The position numbers and the translations under genes were made by a program. From the NCBI RefSeq assembly GCF_008801915.1, contig NZ_VZOV01000010.1:1-64000 (forward strand): DNA of 64,000 nt. The letters run 5' to 3'. The notes under the pieces are model-generated. The model was not told where the DNA came from and ran no database searches. It saw nothing but the letters and a program-made list of their open reading frames with translations. Source of the DNA: Cupriavidus gilardii. Its GTDB lineage: Bacteria; Pseudomonadota; Gammaproteobacteria; Burkholderiales; Burkholderiaceae. Below, in pieces: positions 56,899 to 64,000 of this stretch; position 1 is the stretch's first letter, and the number at the start of each line of letters is the position of its first letter.

Positions 56899-57066
56899 CC
56901 CTCTCTCGCATGCGGGAGAGAGGTCGGGGAAGCGGTCGGGAAGAGGTCGGGGCAGAGGGCGCAGCGTTGGCTCTGCGAGACTTTGCGGTCGCCGCGACCG
57001 CCCAGTTCCCTCTGCCCGTCCCTATGCTCGTCCCCCTCCCGCAAGCGGCAGGGAGAACACCCGCGA
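56899..57066. repeat. Two REP-like palindromes downstream of ridA
   Basis: The first (56899-56923) pairs CCTCTCTCGC with GCGGGAGAGAGG around a 2-base centre. The second (57031-57066) pairs CCTCCCGC with GCGGcAGGG and continues AGAACACCCGCG, the same tail as the copy at 32903. Confidence 0.8.
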
Positions 57067-57074
57067 GCTTGTCC

Positions 57075-57563
57075 TTATGCCGCCGGCGGCACCACCGCCG
57101 TCACTTCGATCTCGACCCGCGCGCGCGGTTCGATCAGATCCGCGACCTCGACCGCGGTCATCGCCGGGAAATGGCGGCCGATGATCTCGCGGTAGTGCTT
57201 GCCGATCGCGGGATAGGCAGCGACGTATTCCGCCTTGTCCTTCACATACCAGGTCATCCGCGCGATATGCTCGGCGCGGGCCCCGCCCTGCTCCAGCACC
57301 GCGATCACATTGCGCAGCGCCTGGGCGGTCTGCTCCGCGAAGTCGTCGCTTTCGAACTCGCACTGGCCGTTCCAGCCGATCTGGCCGCCGACGAAGATCA
57401 GCCGGCTGCCGGCCTGGAATTCGGTCAGGATGCCGTTGGCATAGCCGCGCGGCGCGGCCCAGCCCGGGGGCTGCAGCACGGCCATCGGCTGGCCCCGCTG
57501 CGCAGCGGCGGCAGTGTTCGCGGTGGTCGAGGATTCGGCGGTGGGCGCCACGATATCGTTCAT
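57075..57563 (-). CDS. RidA/YjgF-family protein
   Basis: RidA-type proteins hydrolyse reactive enamines and imines to ketones and ammonia. 162 aa, longer than the usual 130 because of an Ala/Thr/Pro-rich N-terminus of about 25 residues. The core has RLIFVGGQIGWNG, TAQALRNVIAVLEQGGA and EPRARVEIEVTAVVP. Arg147 matches the catalytic arginine of RidA. It is 12 bp after the thioesterase, last gene of the aromatic-CoA operon. That position suggests a substrate among the operon's amino-cyclohexene intermediates, which is inference. Confidence 0.87.
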   Translation of the reverse strand: MNDIVAPTAESSTTANTAAAAQRGQPMAVLQPPGWAAPRGYANGILTEFQAGSRLIFVGGQIGWNGQCEFESDDFAEQTAQALRNVIAVLEQGGARAEHIARMTWYVKDKAEYVAAYPAIGKHYREIIGRHFPAMTAVEVADLIEPRARVEIEVTAVVPPAA

Positions 57564-57575
57564 AGCTTGGACTCG

Positions 57576-58079
57576 TCAGGAATTCGATGAAGGAGAGGGC
57601 GAGGCGGCCGAGGCGGCCGATGGGGCAGCAGGCGCTTCGTTGCCGATCTCGTCGACAAAGCGGGCCATCGCCTCGCGCACCGGCGCAGGAAACGGTCGCG
57701 GCGCCATGCGTGCGGTATCGACGCAGACCAGGCGCTGGCTGAACTCGACACGCAGGTCCGCCCGTCCGTCGTGCTGCGCGCCGAGAAAGCGCACCCGCAA
57801 CGTGCAGCTGGAGCTGCCCAGCCGCGTCACTGCCAGCTCGCGCGTCAGCACCTCGCCCATCCGGCTCGGCGCGACAAAGCGGCATTGCAGGTCCGCGGTC
57901 GGCACGCCGGCCCGGTCGGCGCCGTGCATGCGCTCGAACGGCCAGTCGAGCGCCTCGCGAAACCAGTCCTCGACCAGATCGTTCAGCATCTCGAAATAGC
58001 GGGGAAAGAACACGATGCCGGCGGCATCGCAGTCCTTGAAGCGCACCCGCACGGTGTTGCGGAAGCTCGGTGCCGTCAT
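57576..58079 (-). CDS. Acyl-CoA thioesterase (4-hydroxybenzoyl-CoA thioesterase fold)
   Basis: Hotdog-fold thioesterase, 167 aa. [23 protein letters not shown] carries the Asp of the 4HBT active site; the C-terminus is Ala/Pro/Ser-rich and probably loose. ATG 58079 overlaps the ligase stop by 4 bp. It may release free acid from dead-end aromatic CoA esters and so spare CoA. Homologues accompany 2-aminobenzoyl-CoA and benzoyl-CoA gene sets. Confidence 0.85.
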   Translation of the reverse strand: MTAPSFRNTVRVRFKDCDAAGIVFFPRYFEMLNDLVEDWFREALDWPFERMHGADRAGVPTADLQCRFVAPSRMGEVLTRELAVTRLGSSSCTLRVRFLGAQHDGRADLRVEFSQRLVCVDTARMAPRPFPAPVREAMARFVDEIGNEAPAAPSAASAASPSPSSNS

Positions 58080-59746
58080 GACGCCGGTGTCCCGTTCTGC
58101 TCGGCCATCTGCCGCAGCCGGAAGCGCTGCAGCTTGCCGGTTTCGGTGCGCGGCAGCGCGTCGACGAAGTGGATGCGGCGGGGATACTTGTACGGGGCGA
58201 TCTGCCGCTTGACGTACTCCTGCAGCGTCACGCGCATCGCATCGTCGCCGTGAAAGCCCGGACGCAGCACCACATAGGCCGCCACCACCTGCCCGCGCCC
58301 ATCGTCGGGCGCGCCGACCACGCCGCACTCGGCCACCGCTTCGTGCTGCATCAGCGCGGCCTCGACTTCGGGGCCGGCGATGTTGTAGCCGGCCGAGACG
58401 ATCATGTCGTCCGAGCGGGCCTGATAGAAGTAGTAGCCGTCGGCGTCCATCACGAAGGTGTCGCCGGGCAGGTTCCAGCCGTCGCGCACATAGTTGGCCT
58501 GGCGCGGATCGTCCAGATAACGGCAGCCGGTCGGGCCCTGCACCGCCAGCTTGCCGGGCACGCCGGGCGGCAGCGTCTGCATGTTCTCGTCGACGATGCG
58601 CGCGACATAGCCGGGCACCACCTTGCCGATCGCGCCGGGCCGCACCTCGTCGCCGGCGCTCGAGATGAAGATATGCATCATCTCGGTGCCGCCGATGCCG
58701 TCGATCATCTCGATGCCGGTCGCGGCCTTCCAGCTCTGGCGCGTGGCGTCGGGCAACGCCTCCCCGGCCGACACGCTCTTCTTCAGGCTCGACAGGTCGT
58801 AGCGCTCGGCCGCCGCGGCCATCTGGCGATAGAAGGTCGGCGCGGTGAAGACGATGGTCGCGCGCGCGTCCTGGATCAGCGCCAGCAGCGTGTCCGGCGT
58901 CAGCTTCTCGGCGAGCACGGTCGACGCGCCGATTCGCAGCGGAAAGCACAGCAGCCCGCCGAGGCCGAAGGTGAAGGCCAGCGGCGGCGTGCCGCAGAAC
59001 ACGTCGTCGGCCGTGGGCCGCAGCACGTGCCGCGGGAACAGATCGCACATCGCCAGCACGTCGCGATGGAAATGCACGGTGCCCTTGGGCTGGCCGGTGG
59101 TGCCGCTGGTAAAGGCGATCAGGCAGATGTCGTCGCTCGCGGTATCGCAGGCGGCGAAATCGTCGGGCTTGCCCTGCAGCGCCGCCTCCAGCGAGCCCGG
59201 CCCGCTGCCGTTGAAGCACAGCACCTGCCGCATCGTCGGACAGTGGAACTCGCCGCCCTCGCGCATGTTCGCGTCCAGCTCCTCGCGCAGCCGCGCATCG
59301 CACAGCGCGGCGCCCACCTCGGCGCGATCGATCACCTGCTTCAGTTCGCGCGCGCGCAGCAGCGGCATCGTCGGCACCGCAATCAGGCCGGCCTTCAGCG
59401 TCGCCAGCAGGCTCGCGGCCATCATCAGGTTGTTGGGCCCGCGCAGCAGGATGCGGTTGCCGGGCACCAGTCCCATGTCCTCGGTCAGCACGCGCGCGAT
59501 GCGGTTGGTCAGCGCGGCCAGCTCGGCATAGCTGACGGTGCGAAAGCCACCGGCGCCGCCGGCATCGGGATAGCGGATCGCGATGCGTTCGCCGCGGCCC
59601 TCGCGCACATGGCGATCGACCAGTTCCACCGCGGCGTTGAGCCGCTCGGGATAGCGGGTGTCGTCGTTGAACAGGAACTGCGGCCAGGCCTCGCGCGGCG
59701 GCAGGCGGTCCTGGGCAAAGGTATCGAGATGGGCTGTGCTCGCCAT
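58076..59746 (-). CDS. Benzoate/2-aminobenzoate-CoA ligase family AMP-forming enzyme
   Basis: Activates an aromatic carboxylate to its CoA thioester with ATP. 556 aa. AMP-binding motif [21 protein letters not shown] near residue 210, [16 protein letters not shown] as the A5 region, [10 protein letters not shown] and [18 protein letters not shown] as hinge, and the acyl-adenylate lysine in [13 protein letters not shown]. Start ATG 59746. Neighbouring genes, above all the monooxygenase/reductase, favour 2-aminobenzoate (anthranilate) as substrate over benzoate. Confidence 0.88.
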   Translation of the reverse strand: MASTAHLDTFAQDRLPPREAWPQFLFNDDTRYPERLNAAVELVDRHVREGRGERIAIRYPDAGGAGGFRTVSYAELAALTNRIARVLTEDMGLVPGNRILLRGPNNLMMAASLLATLKAGLIAVPTMPLLRARELKQVIDRAEVGAALCDARLREELDANMREGGEFHCPTMRQVLCFNGSGPGSLEAALQGKPDDFAACDTASDDICLIAFTSGTTGQPKGTVHFHRDVLAMCDLFPRHVLRPTADDVFCGTPPLAFTFGLGGLLCFPLRIGASTVLAEKLTPDTLLALIQDARATIVFTAPTFYRQMAAAAERYDLSSLKKSVSAGEALPDATRQSWKAATGIEMIDGIGGTEMMHIFISSAGDEVRPGAIGKVVPGYVARIVDENMQTLPPGVPGKLAVQGPTGCRYLDDPRQANYVRDGWNLPGDTFVMDADGYYFYQARSDDMIVSAGYNIAGPEVEAALMQHEAVAECGVVGAPDDGRGQVVAAYVVLRPGFHGDDAMRVTLQEYVKRQIAPYKYPRRIHFVDALPRTETGKLQRFRLRQMAEQNGTPAS

Positions 59747-59790
59747 GGCTGTCTCCTTGATGGGCGGCGCTCGTTCTGTGGAGCGCGCGG

Positions 59791-61011
59791 TCAGGACCGC
59801 GGTTGCCGCGCGGCCAGCGTTTCGCGCGCGACGATCAGCTTCTGCACTTCGGTGGCGCCCTCGTAGATGCGCAGCGAGCGGATCTCACGGTACAGGCTCT
59901 CGACCCGGCTGCCGATACGCACGCCAAGTCCGCCGAACAGCTGCACCGCGCGATCGATCACCATCTGGGCGTTCTCGGTGGCGGTCATCTTGGCCATCGC
60001 GGCCTCGCGGGTCGTGCGGACCGGAGCGCCGCCTTGGGTGCCGCCCTGACTGCGGCCCGCGCCGGTATCGCGGAGCCACGCCGCACGCCAGGTCAGCAGC
60101 GCGGCCGCGTCGAGCGCGGTCGCCATCTCGCCGAGCGCGGCCTGCGTCAGTTGCAGGTCGGCCAGCTTGCCGCCGAACATCGGGCGCGCGGTGGCCCGCC
60201 CGATCGCTTCATCGAGCGCCGCGCGGCCGAAGCCCAGCGCGGCCGCCGCGACCGAGGCGCGGAAGATGTCCAGCGTCATCATCGCCAGCTTGAATCCCTG
60301 CCCCGGCTCGCCCAGCCGCTGCGCGACGGGCACGCGGCAGCCGTCGAAGCGCAACGTCGCCAGCGGGTGCGGCGCCATCACGTCGATGCGCTCGGCGATC
60401 TGCAGCCCCGGCGTATCGGCATCGACGACGAAGGCCGTGATGCCGCGCGCGCCAGGCGCTTCGCCGGTGCGCGCGAACACGCAATAGAAGTCGGCAATGC
60501 CGCCGTTCGAGATCCAGGTCTTGGCGCCGTCGAGCACGTAGTGATCGCCGTCCAGCGTCGCGCTGCACTGCATCGCCGCGACATCGGAACCGGCCTCCGG
60601 CTCCGACAGCGCGAAGGCCGCGATCGCCTCGCCGCGCGCCACGCGCGGCAGATAGCGCTGGCGCAGCGTCTCGTCGCCCGCCAGCGTGATCGCGCCCGAG
60701 CCCAGTCCCTGCATCGCGAAGGCGAAGTCGGCCAATCCATCGTGGCGCGCCAGCGTCTCGCGCAGCAGGCACAGCGCGCGTGAATCGAGCTGGTCGAGCG
60801 CGCCGCCGTAGGCGCGCGGCACGCAGTAGCGCAGCCAGCCGGCCTCGCCGAGCTGGCGCACCAGCGCACGGCAGTCCGCGTCGACATCGGCGCCAGGGGC
60901 GTGCGGCTGCGCCGACAGCGAGCGCGCGCACCAGGCGTCGAGCTCACGCGCCAGCGTGCGATGCGCATCGTCAAAGAACGGCAGCGTCAGATCATCGTCC
61001 CAGGCGGGCAT
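59791..61011 (-). CDS. Acyl-CoA dehydrogenase family protein
   Basis: FAD enzyme that desaturates an acyl-CoA. 406 aa. [16 protein letters not shown] and [18 protein letters not shown] are flavin and substrate segments; the C-terminal [21 protein letters not shown] includes the glutamate usual for the catalytic base. ATG 61011. It is 15 bp after the enoyl-CoA hydratase gene. In this operon it may act on a ring or ring-opened CoA intermediate; the exact step is not known. Confidence 0.88.
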   Translation of the reverse strand: MPAWDDDLTLPFFDDAHRTLARELDAWCARSLSAQPHAPGADVDADCRALVRQLGEAGWLRYCVPRAYGGALDQLDSRALCLLRETLARHDGLADFAFAMQGLGSGAITLAGDETLRQRYLPRVARGEAIAAFALSEPEAGSDVAAMQCSATLDGDHYVLDGAKTWISNGGIADFYCVFARTGEAPGARGITAFVVDADTPGLQIAERIDVMAPHPLATLRFDGCRVPVAQRLGEPGQGFKLAMMTLDIFRASVAAAALGFGRAALDEAIGRATARPMFGGKLADLQLTQAALGEMATALDAAALLTWRAAWLRDTGAGRSQGGTQGGAPVRTTREAAMAKMTATENAQMVIDRAVQLFGGLGVRIGSRVESLYREIRSLRIYEGATEVQKLIVARETLAARQPRS

Positions 61012-61026
61012 TTCGGTTCTCCTCGC

Positions 61027-61878
61027 TCAGTTTCCTTCGAACACCGGCTTTGCCTTGGCGACGAAGGCTTCGTAGGCGCGGCGGAAGTCGCCGGTCTGCA
61101 TGCAGATCGCCTGGGCCTGCGCCTCGGCCTCGATGGCCTCGTCCAGCCCCATGTTCCATTCCTGGTGCAGCAGCTTCTTGGTGACGCCATGCGCGAAGGT
61201 CGGGCCCGCGGCCAGTTGCGCGGCCAGCGCGGCGGCCTCGTCGCCCAGCCGCTCGGGCGCATGCAGCGCGTTGAAGAAGCCCCATTGCAGCCCCTCCTGC
61301 GCGCTCATCGCGCGGCCGGTATAGAGCAGCTCACTCGCGCGGCCCTGGCCGATCATCCGGGGCAGCAGCGTGCAGGCGCCCATGTCGGCGCCGGCCAGCC
61401 CCACGCGCACGAACAGGAACGCGGTGCGCGCCGACTCCGTCGCGAGCCGCATGTCGGAGGCCAGCGCGATCATCGCGCCCGCGCCGGCGCAGACGCCATC
61501 GACCGCCGCGATGATCGGCTGCGGACACGCGCGCATCGCCTTGACCAGGTCGCCGGTCATCCGCGTGAAGTCGAGCAGCTCCGGCATCGCCATCTTCGTC
61601 AGCGGGCCGATGATCTCGTGCACGTCGCCGCCCGAGCAGAAGTTGCCGCCGGCGCCCTGCACCACCACCGCCTTGATGTCGCTGGCGTAGACCAGCGCAC
61701 GGAACAGATCGCGCAGTTCGGCGTAGGCGTCGAAGGTCAGCGGATTCTTGCGCTCGGGGCGATTCAGCGTCACGGTGCCGACCTTGCCGTCCGCGGATAC
61801 CGACCACAGGAAGTGGCGCGGCGCGAAGTCCGCGAAGCCGCCCTTGTGGTGGCGCATGTCCAGTGCGATCTCGTTCAT
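61027..61878 (-). CDS. Enoyl-CoA hydratase/isomerase family protein
   Basis: Crotonase-fold enzyme, 283 aa. The oxyanion holes are [14 protein letters not shown] and [20 protein letters not shown], and the Asp-rich [21 protein letters not shown] segment follows where catalytic acidic residues lie. It has the longer N-terminus ([17 protein letters not shown]) of homologues in 2-aminobenzoyl-CoA clusters. It could hydrate or hydrolytically open the ring. ATG 61878, 60 bp after the SDR gene. Confidence 0.88.
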   Translation of the reverse strand: MNEIALDMRHHKGGFADFAPRHFLWSVSADGKVGTVTLNRPERKNPLTFDAYAELRDLFRALVYASDIKAVVVQGAGGNFCSGGDVHEIIGPLTKMAMPELLDFTRMTGDLVKAMRACPQPIIAAVDGVCAGAGAMIALASDMRLATESARTAFLFVRVGLAGADMGACTLLPRMIGQGRASELLYTGRAMSAQEGLQWGFFNALHAPERLGDEAAALAAQLAAGPTFAHGVTKKLLHQEWNMGLDEAIEAEAQAQAICMQTGDFRRAYEAFVAKAKPVFEGN

Positions 61879-61938
61879 CTGCGTTCTCTCGTCGATGTGT
61901 CGATGTAGCGTTCGTTGTCCGTGCCCGCGCAGGTCTGC

Positions 61939-62745
61939 TCAGCCCGCCATCACCTCGCCGCCCGCCACCGCGATCGCCTGGCCGGTGATCGCGCTGGCCG
62001 ACGGCCGGCACAGCCAGGCGACCGCGTCGGCCACTTCGTCCGGATCCACCAGCCGGCGCTGCGGGTTGCGGCCGGCCAGTTCCGCCCGCGCCTGCGCTTC
62101 GGTGCGGCCCGTCTTGCCGACGATATTGGCGACCGCCTCGCGCACGATGTCGGTATCGGTATAGCCCGGGCACACCGCATTGACGGTGATGCCGCTGCGC
62201 GCCAGCTCCAGCGCCAGCGCGCGCGTCAGGCCGAGCACGCCATGCTTGGCCGCGCAGTAGGCCGTCACATAGGCATAGCCGGTCAGCGCGGCGGTGCTCG
62301 CGACATTGACCACGCGGCCCCAGCCCGCTTCGCGCATCGCCGGCAGCGCGGCCTGCGTGCACAGGAAGGTGCCGGTCAGATTCACGTCCAGCATGCGGCG
62401 CCACAGCGCCAGGTCGGTCTTCGCGAACGGCGCGCTGTGCGCCTGGCCGGCGTTGTTGACCAGCACGGCGATCGGTCCCAGCGCCTGCGCCGCGGCGTCG
62501 AACGCGCGCGCCACGCTGTCGGCGTCGCCGACATCCGCCTGCACTCGATGCAGCCGCGCACCGGGATGGTCCTGCCCGAGCCGCTCCACGGCGCGCGCCA
62601 GTGCGTCGCCGTCGCGGCCCAGCAGCGTCACGCCGGCGCCCTCGGCCAGCAGGCGGCCGGCGATGGCGGCCCCAATGCCGCGCGCCCCGCCCGTGACCAG
62701 CGCGTGGCGACCCTGCAGCGGCAACGACGAACGATCGGCGCTCAT
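61939..62745 (-). CDS. Short-chain dehydrogenase/reductase
   Basis: NAD(P)-dependent oxidoreductase of the classical SDR type. 268 aa. Cofactor loop [14 protein letters not shown] at residues about 17-30, [10 protein letters not shown], catalytic Ser in [10 protein letters not shown] and Tyr/Lys in [11 protein letters not shown] 62745 overlaps the stop of the upstream monooxygenase/reductase by 4 bp, so they are coupled. Likely acts on a hydroxy- or oxo-cyclohexene carboxyl-CoA, by context. Confidence 0.9.
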   Translation of the reverse strand: MSADRSSLPLQGRHALVTGGARGIGAAIAGRLLAEGAGVTLLGRDGDALARAVERLGQDHPGARLHRVQADVGDADSVARAFDAAAQALGPIAVLVNNAGQAHSAPFAKTDLALWRRMLDVNLTGTFLCTQAALPAMREAGWGRVVNVASTAALTGYAYVTAYCAAKHGVLGLTRALALELARSGITVNAVCPGYTDTDIVREAVANIVGKTGRTEAQARAELAGRNPQRRLVDPDEVADAVAWLCRPSASAITGQAIAVAGGEVMAG

Positions 62746-64000
62746 CGTGCCCCCGCCAGCGCCGCGGCGCGCTCGAGGTTGGTCTCCAGCTGCCGCTTGC
62801 CGGCCTGGTATTGCACCGGCCAGTCGACCGGCCGATAGCCCAGCTGCGCGGCCTGATGCAGCGTCCAGGCCGGATCGGCCAGATGCGGCCGCGCGATCGC
62901 GCACAGGTCGGCGCGGCCCGCGGCGATGATGCTGTCGACGTGATCGGCTTCGGAAATCGCCCCGACGGCGATCGTCGGAATGCCCGCCTCGTTGCGGATG
63001 CGGTCGGCGAACGGCGTCTGGTACATGCGGCCATAGACCGGCGTTTGTTCGGGGCTGACCTGCCCCGACGAGCAGTCGATCAGGTCCGCGCCGGCCGCCT
63101 TGAAGGCGCGTGCGATCTCGACCGCGTCGTCGGGCGTGATGCCGCCCTCGACCCAGTCGTGCGCCGAAATGCGGACCGACATCGGCCGCTGCGACGGCCA
63201 TACCTCGCGCACCGCGGCGAACACCTCGAGGGGATAGCGCAGCCGGTTGGCCAGCGAGCCGCCGTACTCGTCATCACGGCGGTTGGTCAGCGGCGAAATG
63301 AACGACGACAACAGGTAGCCGTGCGCGCAATGCAGCTCCAGCCAATCGAAGCCGGCCTCGGCAGCGCGCCGCGCCGCGGCGGCGAAATCGTCGCGCACGC
63401 GATCCATGTCCTCGCGCGTCATCGCGCGCGGCACCTGCGAGATGCCGGGCAGATACGGCAGCGGCGAGGCCGAGATCAGCGGCCAGTTACCTTCGGGCAG
63501 CGGATGGTCCATCGCCTGCCAGCCCAGCTGCGTCGAGCCCTTGCGGCCGGCATGGCCGAGCTGCATGCCGATGCGCGCGCCGCTGGACAGCCCCGTGCCC
63601 GCATGGACGAAATCGACGATGCGGCGCCAGGCGTCGCGTTGCACGTCGTTCCACAAACCCGGGCATCCCGGCGTGATGCGCGCGTCCGGCGACACGCAGG
63701 TCATCTCGGCCATCACCAGGCCCGCGCCGCCCTGGGCACGCGCGCCCAGATGGACCAGATGGAAGTCGCCGGGCACGCCGTCGACGCAGCAGTACATCGC
63801 CATCGGCGACACCACCACGCGGTTCTTCAGCGTCAGGCCGCGCACGCGGTAAGGCGTGAACATCGGCGGCAAGGCGCCGTCGTGCGCGCGCAGGCTTTCC
63901 TCGGGCACGCCGGCCTGGCGCGCCAGCCAGCGCTCGTAATCCTCGACATAGGTACGATCGCGCAGCCGCAGGTTCTCGTGCGAGATCCGCTGCGAGCGCG
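62742..64000 (-). CDS. 2-aminobenzoyl-CoA monooxygenase/reductase-like protein (C-terminal part; 5' end off right edge)
   Basis: About 420 C-terminal residues are visible; the reading frame stays open to base 64000 (ending edge segment [20 protein letters not shown]). From residue [20 protein letters not shown] on it is an old-yellow-enzyme FMN reductase domain, with [30 protein letters not shown] and [20 protein letters not shown]. The part before it is the end of an FAD aromatic hydroxylase, as in the fused 2-aminobenzoyl-CoA or salicylyl-CoA hydroxylases. The GTG near 63908 is internal, not a start. In Azoarcus evansii the fused enzyme hydroxylates and reduces 2-aminobenzoyl-CoA. Confidence 0.83.
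   Translation of the reverse strand, partial: RSQRISHENLRLRDRTYVEDYERWLARQAGVPEESLRAHDGALPPMFTPYRVRGLTLKNRVVVSPMAMYCCVDGVPGDFHLVHLGARAQGGAGLVMAEMTCVSPDARITPGCPGLWNDVQRDAWRRIVDFVHAGTGLSSGARIGMQLGHAGRKGSTQLGWQAMDHPLPEGNWPLISASPLPYLPGISQVPRAMTREDMDRVRDDFAAAARRAAEAGFDWLELHCAHGYLLSSFISPLTNRRDDEYGGSLANRLRYPLEVFAAVREVWPSQRPMSVRISAHDWVEGGITPDDAVEIARAFKAAGADLIDCSSGQVSPEQTPVYGRMYQTPFADRIRNEAGIPTIAVGAISEADHVDSIIAAGRADLCAIARPHLADPAWTLHQAAQLGYRPVDWPVQYQAGKRQLETNLERAAALAGAR

Larger units (their letters stand above)
56563..57074. other. 512-bp region between ridA and carA
   Basis: No gene. It contains the carA leader, the carA promoter (56817-56845) and two REP-like palindromes (56899 and 57031). A short degenerate GGTCGGG-A-AG direct-repeat run lies at about 56922-56955. 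Confidence 0.7.

Overview
The window is high-GC chromosomal DNA from a betaproteobacterium of the order Burkholderiales, most like the Ralstonia/Cupriavidus/Burkholderia group. This rests on gene content and order: an addA/addB nuclease pair instead of recBCD, trxA-rho, a type B L31 gene, a second infA, and one long block sixA - olsB - ppx / ppk - phoR/phoB/phoU/pstBACS - glmM - folP - ftsH - rlmE - yhbY - greA - carB - leuE - carA. The genus cannot be fixed from the sequence alone. Genes are dense and housekeeping in type. No prophage, insertion sequence, rRNA operon or CRISPR array is visible.

Layout. 1-2.4 kb: 5' part of a B12-dependent ribonucleotide reductase (nrdJ), divergent from the 4.5S SRP RNA gene ffs, which the supplied protein translations cannot show. 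2.8-10.1 kb: addA/addB and a small unknown gene. 10.6-13.9 kb: trxA, rho, mtfA, rpmE2. 14-17.3 kb: an ArnT-like membrane glycosyltransferase and a MATE exporter. 17.5-19.6 kb: tRNA-Asp/Glu/Ala and gltX. 19.9-21.6 kb: a patatin-like lipoprotein and an NlpC/P60 hydrolase meeting at a shared terminator. 22-29 kb: a yejABEF peptide importer and divergent fabI. 29.1-30.7 kb: a VapBC-type toxin-antitoxin pair, tRNA-Arg and tRNA-Pro, and infA with a TTG start. 31.4-43.9 kb: phosphate and polyphosphate genes. 44-56.6 kb: glmM, folP, ftsH, rlmE, yhbY, a DUF4149 protein, greA, carB, leuE, carA. 57-64 kb: an aromatic CoA-thioester operon of the 2-aminobenzoyl-CoA type, running off the right edge.

How the genes work together. 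Five sites in the 31-44 kb block read as PhoB boxes (7-bp repeats at 11-bp intervals). Four of them lie exactly 10 bp from a -10-like hexamer: those before sixA, olsB, ppx and pstS. The fifth, before ppk, has only a weak -10. Together they suggest that phosphate starvation controls phosphate uptake (PstSCAB-PhoU), the regulators (PhoBR), polyphosphate turnover (Ppk/Ppx) and a switch to phosphorus-free ornithine lipids (OlsB). SixA's inclusion is unexpected.

A family of intergenic palindromes built on CTCTCCCGC / GCGGGAGAG occurs at least seven times, including between pstS and pstC, where it may set PstS above its membrane partners. At the right end, a CoA ligase, a monooxygenase/reductase, an SDR, an enoyl-CoA hydratase, an acyl-CoA dehydrogenase, a thioesterase and a RidA-family protein form one operon. 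The RidA protein is a possible unassigned step of that pathway.
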